Source of the DNA: a bacterium HR11 | GTDB lineage: Bacteria > Acidobacteriota > HRBIN11 | Assembly: GCA_002898535.1 (NCBI GenBank) | Contig: BEHN01000011.1 | Span: 20,694-84,693 of the forward strand | DNA: 64,000 bases | Direction of reading: 5' to 3' | Shown: piece by piece, positions 59,646 to 64,000 of the stretch | How positions within the stretch are numbered: position 1 is the stretch's first letter | Layout of the letters: every line of letters begins with the position of its first letter | Program-made: the position numbers and the translations under genes | Notes under the pieces: generated by a model | Databases searched by the model: none | The model's input: the letters and a program-made list of their open reading frames with translations, nothing else | Told to the model about the DNA's origin: nothing

Positions 59646-60662
59646 TCACGGTAACTCTTCCGGACGGAGTTCGGCCCGATGGGCCTCGTACCAGGCCCCA
59701 TCCCACGTCGGTCGGAACCAGTCCGCCGGGAGCGCCTCGACGGGCCGGTCTGCAAAGAAGCGGCGGGCCGTCTTGACGTCCGCCTCAATCTGCCGGCGGA
59801 GGGCTTCTAAAGAGGGAAAGGACTGCTCGGCCCGGATGCGCTTCAGGAAGAAAAGCTCCACGGGTCGACCGTACAGGTCCCCGGGCTCGCCCAAGACGTG
59901 AGCCTCGACCTGAAGTCGGCGGCCTCCGACCGTCGGCCGCCGCCCGACGTTGCTCACCGAGGGCCACAGGCGGTCCCCGGCTCGGAGGACCGTGACGTAG
60001 ACGCCCGGTGCCGGGAGGACCTCGTTCCGCCAGTTCAGGTTGGCCGTCGGGAAGCCGATTTGCCGGCCCAGTCCCTCGCCGGTCTGGACGACGCCCCATA
60101 GGGCATAGGGCCGCCCCAGCAGGCGACTCGCTCCTTCGACGTCGCCCGTACGCAAGCGGCGACGGACCTCCGAGCTCCGACAGGGTTCGTCCCCGACCGA
60201 CACGGACGGGAGGGCCCAGACCCGGACCCCCCGAGACCGGGCCATCCGGGCCAGCAGGGCGACGTCGCCGCTCCGACGGACGCCGAACCGGAAGTCGGTC
60301 CCGACGACGACCTCTCGCACGGTGCCGGCTTGGAAAACGTACTGTTCTAAAAACTCTTCCGGTCTCAGACTCGCCAGTGCCGGCGTGAAGGGCACGACCC
60401 ACAGGACGTCGACCGGCGTCCCCTCGAGCCATGCCGCCCGCTGTTCCGGAGCCTGCAGGAGTCGAACGGCACCCCGGCCGACGACCTTGGCCGGATGCGG
60501 CTCAAAGGTCATCAGGACGCTCCGACCCCCGAGGGCCCGGGCCCGCTCGACCGTGTAGCCGATCAGGGCCTGATGGCCCCGGTGAAAGCCGTCGAAACTC
60601 CCGATCGTGAGGACCTCGGCCGAAGCCCGCTCCGGACCCGCTCCTTCCCGTGTCCAGCCCAC
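59646..60662 (-). CDS. ribF: Bifunctional riboflavin kinase/FAD synthetase
   Basis: About 338 residues. The N-terminal nucleotidyltransferase has GSFDGFHRGHQALI and VGTDFRFG; the C-terminal kinase has GRQIGFPTANL, VYVT and SVSNVGRRPTVGG, the set diagnostic for RibF. It makes FMN and FAD from riboflavin. I prefer GTG 60662 because it overlaps the upstream stop by one base (TAGTG) and has AAGGGA in place; ATG 60686 or 60680 would extend it by eight or six residues. Downstream coupling partner of the MBL-fold gene. Confidence 0.94.
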   Translation of the reverse strand: MGWTREGAGPERASAEVLTIGSFDGFHRGHQALIGYTVERARALGGRSVLMTFEPHPAKVVGRGAVRLLQAPEQRAAWLEGTPVDVLWVVPFTPALASLRPEEFLEQYVFQAGTVREVVVGTDFRFGVRRSGDVALLARMARSRGVRVWALPSVSVGDEPCRSSEVRRRLRTGDVEGASRLLGRPYALWGVVQTGEGLGRQIGFPTANLNWRNEVLPAPGVYVTVLRAGDRLWPSVSNVGRRPTVGGRRLQVEAHVLGEPGDLYGRPVELFFLKRIRAEQSFPSLEALRRQIEADVKTARRFFADRPVEALPADWFRPTWDGAWYEAHRAELRPEELP

Positions 60663-61456
60663 TATGATTTCCCTTGGCATCGCCACGGCTCATGGTCGAC
60701 TTCGACCACCAGGCCATCCCAGGCCAGGTGGACGTTCGGCGGAAGCTCCCGGGAGGTCACGTCGTGCTTCATCTCGTGACTGATATGGATAAAGTAGGTC
60801 GCCCGGGGTCGGACCCGGTCGAGGAGGCTCAGTGCCTCGTCGACCGAAAGATGCGTCGGATGCGGCCGCTTCCGAAGGACCCCCAGGATCAGGACCTCCA
60901 GACCGCCCAGGCAAGACCAGTCGTTCAGTAAGAGCGTCTTAAAGTCGGTCAGGTAGGCGATGGGCCCGATGCGGTAGCCCAGGCTTAGGACCGAACCGTG
61001 GACGGCCGGGATGGGGACGACTTCCAGGCCGTGCAGATAAAAGGGTCCCTCGACCGAGAAGGCCCGAAGACGGGGACGGGACGCCGCATCGTAAGGGTCC
61101 GCTTGGAACATGTAGCCAAACATGGCGTACAGCCGCCGCAGGGTCTCCTCGCCGGCCAGGACGGGGATGGCCTCCCCCTGGGCAAAGTTGAAGCCCCGGA
61201 CGTCGTCCAGGCCGAACACGTGGTCGGCGTGGGCGTGGGTCAGCAGGATGGCGTCGAGGCGGGGGATCCGATACGTCAGGGCCTGGAGCCGGAAATCCGG
61301 CCCGGCGTCGATGACGACATGGAAGCCGTCCCAGGTCAGCCAGACGCTGGACCGCAGGCGTTTGTCCCGGATGTCTTCCGACCGACACGTCTCGCAGGCA
61401 CATCCGATGGCCGGCACGCCCATCGACGTGCCCGTACCTAAAAACGTGATCCGCAT
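60662..61456 (-). CDS. Metallo-beta-lactamase-fold phosphodiesterase (PhnP/RNase Z-like)
   Basis: 264 residues. The start ITFLGTGTSMGVPAIGCACETCRS, with its Cys-x-Cys-x2-Cys, is typical of PhnP-like/DUF cyclic phosphate diesterases. The zinc motif is THAHADHVFGLDD, followed by IPAVHGSV, YLTDF and the distal His in YFIHISHEMKH. Members hydrolyse cyclic phosphodiesters or act in lipoate/coenzyme side pathways; the substrate is not defined. ATG 61456 is chosen because it begins the first beta strand. It is coupled to ribF. Confidence 0.87.
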   Translation of the reverse strand: MRITFLGTGTSMGVPAIGCACETCRSEDIRDKRLRSSVWLTWDGFHVVIDAGPDFRLQALTYRIPRLDAILLTHAHADHVFGLDDVRGFNFAQGEAIPVLAGEETLRRLYAMFGYMFQADPYDAASRPRLRAFSVEGPFYLHGLEVVPIPAVHGSVLSLGYRIGPIAYLTDFKTLLLNDWSCLGGLEVLILGVLRKRPHPTHLSVDEALSLLDRVRPRATYFIHISHEMKHDVTSRELPPNVHLAWDGLVVEVDHEPWRCQGKS

Positions 61457-61588
61457 GGGGCGACCCGGCGGTCCTGTATCCTGCATCCGAGTCCAGGGTC
61501 CGGGGTCAGTCTCTCGCGACCCTGATCTCAGACGGGCGGAGATACATTCTACACCGTGCAGCTGGCCCTCGGCCTGCCCACCCGTCTC

Positions 61589-64000
61589 TTACCGTCTCGG
61601 CACGACGACGGCCGGGACGTTGAGGTCCCGGACCGCCTGATTGAAGGCCGCCACGTCTTTCTCGAGGACCTCCCGCAGGCGGGCCAGCTCGGCGTCGGCC
61701 TGGCGGCTGAGTTCGTCGAAGACTTCATACGCCTGCTTCGTCGGCTCGGCGTCGGCGCTCTCGACGACCCGTAGGAGAAGGGTCAGCTTGTTGTTCAGCT
61801 TGATCGGATAGTTTAGAGCATCCTGGGGCGCCTTCGAGCGGGTCTGGATGAGTTCTTCCTCGATGGCCGTCAGCTTGTCCAGAATCGGTCGAGCGGCCTT
61901 CCGTAGGTCCTCGGCGTAAGCCTGTCCGGCAGTCCGGCGGAGGACGCCCTCGATTTGTTGGCGGACCTCCCGAATCGTGTTCACGGCCCGGTGGACCTCG
62001 GCCACCTTGTCCCAAATCTTCATCAAGAGCTCGAACTGTCGTGTGAAAGCCTCGGGCGGTGTCGAGAGCCGAGGGTCCTTAACGACTTCAAAGGACTGTT
62101 CGTAGGTCTGGCCGTCGACCGTCAGACGAACCCGATACGTCCCGGGCGGGACCATCGGACCCTCCGGCCAGCCGCCCCAGAGGGCGACCCCCCGAACTCG
62201 CGGCGGGCCCGGATAGCGTAAATTCCAGACGAAGCGGTTCAATCCGACTTCTGCAGGAAGCTTCGGGCCCCGTTCATCTTCCTCCGGCTCCTCCGGGGTC
62301 TGGCTCGAGAACGTCCGGATGACCCGGCCCTGGGCGTCCAGGAACTCCAGCCGGACCTCGCCCTTGGGCTTCTCCTTCAGGTAATAGTATACGACGACGC
62401 CGTTCGGGGGATTCTGGCCGGCGTTGGGGATGTTCCGGGCGAAGCCGCCCCGGAAGCGAACGGTCAGCGCCGGCCGGAACAGATGAACGGTCGCCCGGAG
62501 AACGTCCGGCGTGATCTGCCGGAGGACCGTCAGGTCGTCGAGGACCCAGAAGGACCGCCCGTGGGTCGCCACGACGAGGTCGTCGTCCTTGACGACCATG
62601 TCATGAACCGGCACGACGGGCAGGTTGAGCTGAAGCGATTGCCAGGTCTCGCCGTCGTCGAAGGAGACGAAGACGCCGAACTCGGTCCCGGCGTACAGGA
62701 GACCCCGCCGGGCGGGGTCCTCCCGGATGACGCGCGTGTAGGCGTTCGGGGGGATCCCGTTCGTGATGCGCTTCCAGGTCTTCCCGAAGTCGGTCGTCTT
62801 GTAGAGATAGGGCCGGAAGTCGTCGAGCTGGTAGCGGTTGGCCGCCAGGTAGGCCGTCCCGGCGTCGAAATGAGACGGCTCGATGATGCTGATGCGGGAC
62901 CACTCGGGCAGGTCCTTTGGCGTGACGTTCTCCCACGTCCGACCGCCGTCCCGGGAGACGTGGACGAGACCGTCGTCGGAGCCGGCCCAGAGGACGCCCT
63001 TCTGGACGTACGACTCGGCGAGGGCGAAGACGGTCCCGTAATATTCGACGCTCGTGTTGTCCTTCGTGATGGGGCCGCCGGAAGGCTCCATCTTGGACCT
63101 GTCGTTGCGGGTCAGGTCGGGACTCAGGACCTCCCAGCTCCGGCCCTCGTCGGTCGAGCGGAAGACGTGATGGCCCCCGACGTACAGGACGTTCGGGTCG
63201 TGGGGCGAAATCAGGATCGGGAAGGTCCACTGAAAGCGGTACTTGAGGTCTTTCGCGCCCCAGCCCATCGGGTTGTCGGGCCAGACGGAGATGTCCTGCG
63301 CCTGACGGGTCCGGTGGTCGTAGCGGGTCAGTTGGCCGCCGTAACAGCCGGCGAAGACGACGTCCGGGTCGTCCGGCCGGACGGCGACGTACCCGCTCTC
63401 GCAACCCCCGACGGGGTACCACTCGGCCTGCGTGATGGCCCCGTAATCGGACCGGCTCGGGACCGAGAGCGTTGAATTGTCCTGCTGGGCACCGTAGACC
63501 CGATAGGGGAAGCGGTTGTCCACGGTGACGTGGTAGAACTGGGCCGTCGGCTGGGTCAGGAGGCTCGACCAGGAGGCCCCGCCGTCGAAGGTGACGGTCG
63601 CCCCGCCGTCGTTGCCTTCGATCATCCGTTTAGGATTTCGGGGGTCGATCCAGAGGTCGTGATTGTCGCCGTGCGGCGTCGGGATGCGGGTGAACGTCCG
63701 GCCCCCGTCGGTCGACTTCCAGAACTGGACGTTCAGGACGTAGACGGTCTCGGGGTCCTGGGGGTCGGCGACGACGTGCATGTAGTACCAGGGCCGCTGG
63801 ACGAGCTCGGGATCGCCGTTGACCTTCCGCCAAGTCGCCCCGCCGTCGTCGGACCGGTAAAGGCCCTTGCCGTCGCCCTCGGCCTCGACGAGGGCCCACA
63901 CGCGGTCGGGCCGGGCCGGCGAGACGGCGAGGCCGATCCGGCCCTTCAAGCCCTTCGGGAGACCCGGGTTGTTCGTGATGTCGGTCCAGGTGTCCCCGCC
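61589..64000 (-). CDS. BNR/VPS10-like beta-propeller protein (cut by window edge)
   Basis: 804 codons are visible and the frame is open beyond the right edge. Asp-box-type repeats abound (YRSDDGGATWRKV, WKSTDGGRTFTRI, FRSTDEGRSWEVL, VHVSRDGGRTWENV, YKTTDFGKTWKRI, VSFDDGETWQSL), the sialidase/sortilin-like 10-bladed propeller. The last ~300 residues form a beta-rich stretch (GVVVYYYLKEKPKGEVRLEFLDAQGRVIRTF, YRVRLTVDGQTYEQSFEVVKDPR) and a helical tail (FELLMKIWDKVAEVHRAVNTI). The family is very common in Acidobacteria and Bacteroidetes as large secreted proteins of unknown role; glycosidase activity is not demonstrated. Confidence 0.88.
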   Translation of the reverse strand, partial: GGDTWTDITNNPGLPKGLKGRIGLAVSPARPDRVWALVEAEGDGKGLYRSDDGGATWRKVNGDPELVQRPWYYMHVVADPQDPETVYVLNVQFWKSTDGGRTFTRIPTPHGDNHDLWIDPRNPKRMIEGNDGGATVTFDGGASWSSLLTQPTAQFYHVTVDNRFPYRVYGAQQDNSTLSVPSRSDYGAITQAEWYPVGGCESGYVAVRPDDPDVVFAGCYGGQLTRYDHRTRQAQDISVWPDNPMGWGAKDLKYRFQWTFPILISPHDPNVLYVGGHHVFRSTDEGRSWEVLSPDLTRNDRSKMEPSGGPITKDNTSVEYYGTVFALAESYVQKGVLWAGSDDGLVHVSRDGGRTWENVTPKDLPEWSRISIIEPSHFDAGTAYLAANRYQLDDFRPYLYKTTDFGKTWKRITNGIPPNAYTRVIREDPARRGLLYAGTEFGVFVSFDDGETWQSLQLNLPVVPVHDMVVKDDDLVVATHGRSFWVLDDLTVLRQITPDVLRATVHLFRPALTVRFRGGFARNIPNAGQNPPNGVVVYYYLKEKPKGEVRLEFLDAQGRVIRTFSSQTPEEPEEDERGPKLPAEVGLNRFVWNLRYPGPPRVRGVALWGGWPEGPMVPPGTYRVRLTVDGQTYEQSFEVVKDPRLSTPPEAFTRQFELLMKIWDKVAEVHRAVNTIREVRQQIEGVLRRTAGQAYAEDLRKAARPILDKLTAIEEELIQTRSKAPQDALNYPIKLNNKLTLLLRVVESADAEPTKQAYEVFDELSRQADAELARLREVLEKDVAAFNQAVRDLNVPAVVVPRR

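Noticed and set aside
60440..60475. tRNA-like GAGTCGAAC sequence
   Set aside because: It lies within the ribF coding region and has no acceptor or anticodon stem.

Overview
This is a GC-rich bacterial chromosome segment. It carries housekeeping and pathway operons separated by an unusually large amount of short-period repeat DNA. Type IVa-type pilins, a CheC/CheD-type chemotaxis cluster, a Ser/Thr kinase with a PEGA-like tail, fused membrane/spermidine synthase proteins, an M16 pair, an M28 peptidase and a BNR/VPS10-like propeller suggest an Acidobacteriota-like or related, possibly thermophilic, environmental lineage. That placement is an inference; there is no rRNA or phylogenetic marker here to settle it.

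Layout. 1-2.8 kb: minus-strand sugar/glycan genes (a GT4 glycosyltransferase cut by the window edge, an unknown exported protein, a sugar-nucleotide epimerase and a relic of a GDP-mannose dehydratase). 3.0-3.5 kb: hicBA. 4.8-8 kb: an O-antigen ligase/TPR protein. 8.4-11.6 kb: a Uma2 nuclease, tRNA-Leu(UAA) lodged between two repeat elements, dnaJ, and a coiled-coil protein. 12-14.5 kb: a propeller lipoprotein candidate and a RelE/RHH toxin-antitoxin pair. 14.7-19.2 kb: a minus-strand thrC-asd-aspartokinase operon behind a clear promoter and SAM-I riboswitch. 19.4-23.6 kb: M28 peptidase, thiD, a PilP/GspC-like protein, tadA. 23.9-26.8 kb: two pilins, the first behind a sigma-54-type promoter, and a TPR membrane protein. 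27-31 kb: an expanded paralogue of the coiled-coil protein and a fused spermidine synthase. 31.2-38.6 kb: cheR, mcp, cheW, cheY, cheA, cheC-like, cheD. 39-44.7 kb: a purine-type permease, a DUF2520 protein, and an active plus an inactive M16 peptidase. 44.9-50.3 kb: aroA, aroK, a metallophosphoesterase, a hydrolase that has lost its nucleophile, and HtrA/DegP. 50.3-52.5 kb: a minus-strand TauE-siroheme operon, with a candidate promoter, Cys-containing leader peptide and folded leader RNA far upstream (53.1-53.4 kb). 54.3-57.2 kb: Ser/Thr kinase, partner TPR protein, response regulator. 57.3-64 kb: relA/spoT, ribF, an MBL hydrolase and a BNR propeller protein cut by the window edge.

The most unusual content is the intergenic DNA. 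One family of TIR-bounded composite elements (about 17-bp ends of the type TTAACAGAGCCGTTCGG, extended by longer diverged inverted arms) occurs in six nearly complete and several half copies. Inside are tandem hairpins whose stems change compensatorily and period-8 arrays of GGCAGRTN. Separate families of period-7 arrays (GCGARTR, TRTGGTC, ATGAGCY, CATCYTG) and a period-8 ATTCGGGA array fill other gaps. In these arrays a fixed core alternates at one or two positions. These elements abut gene starts and stops, supply stop codons and 5' leaders, and surround a tRNA.
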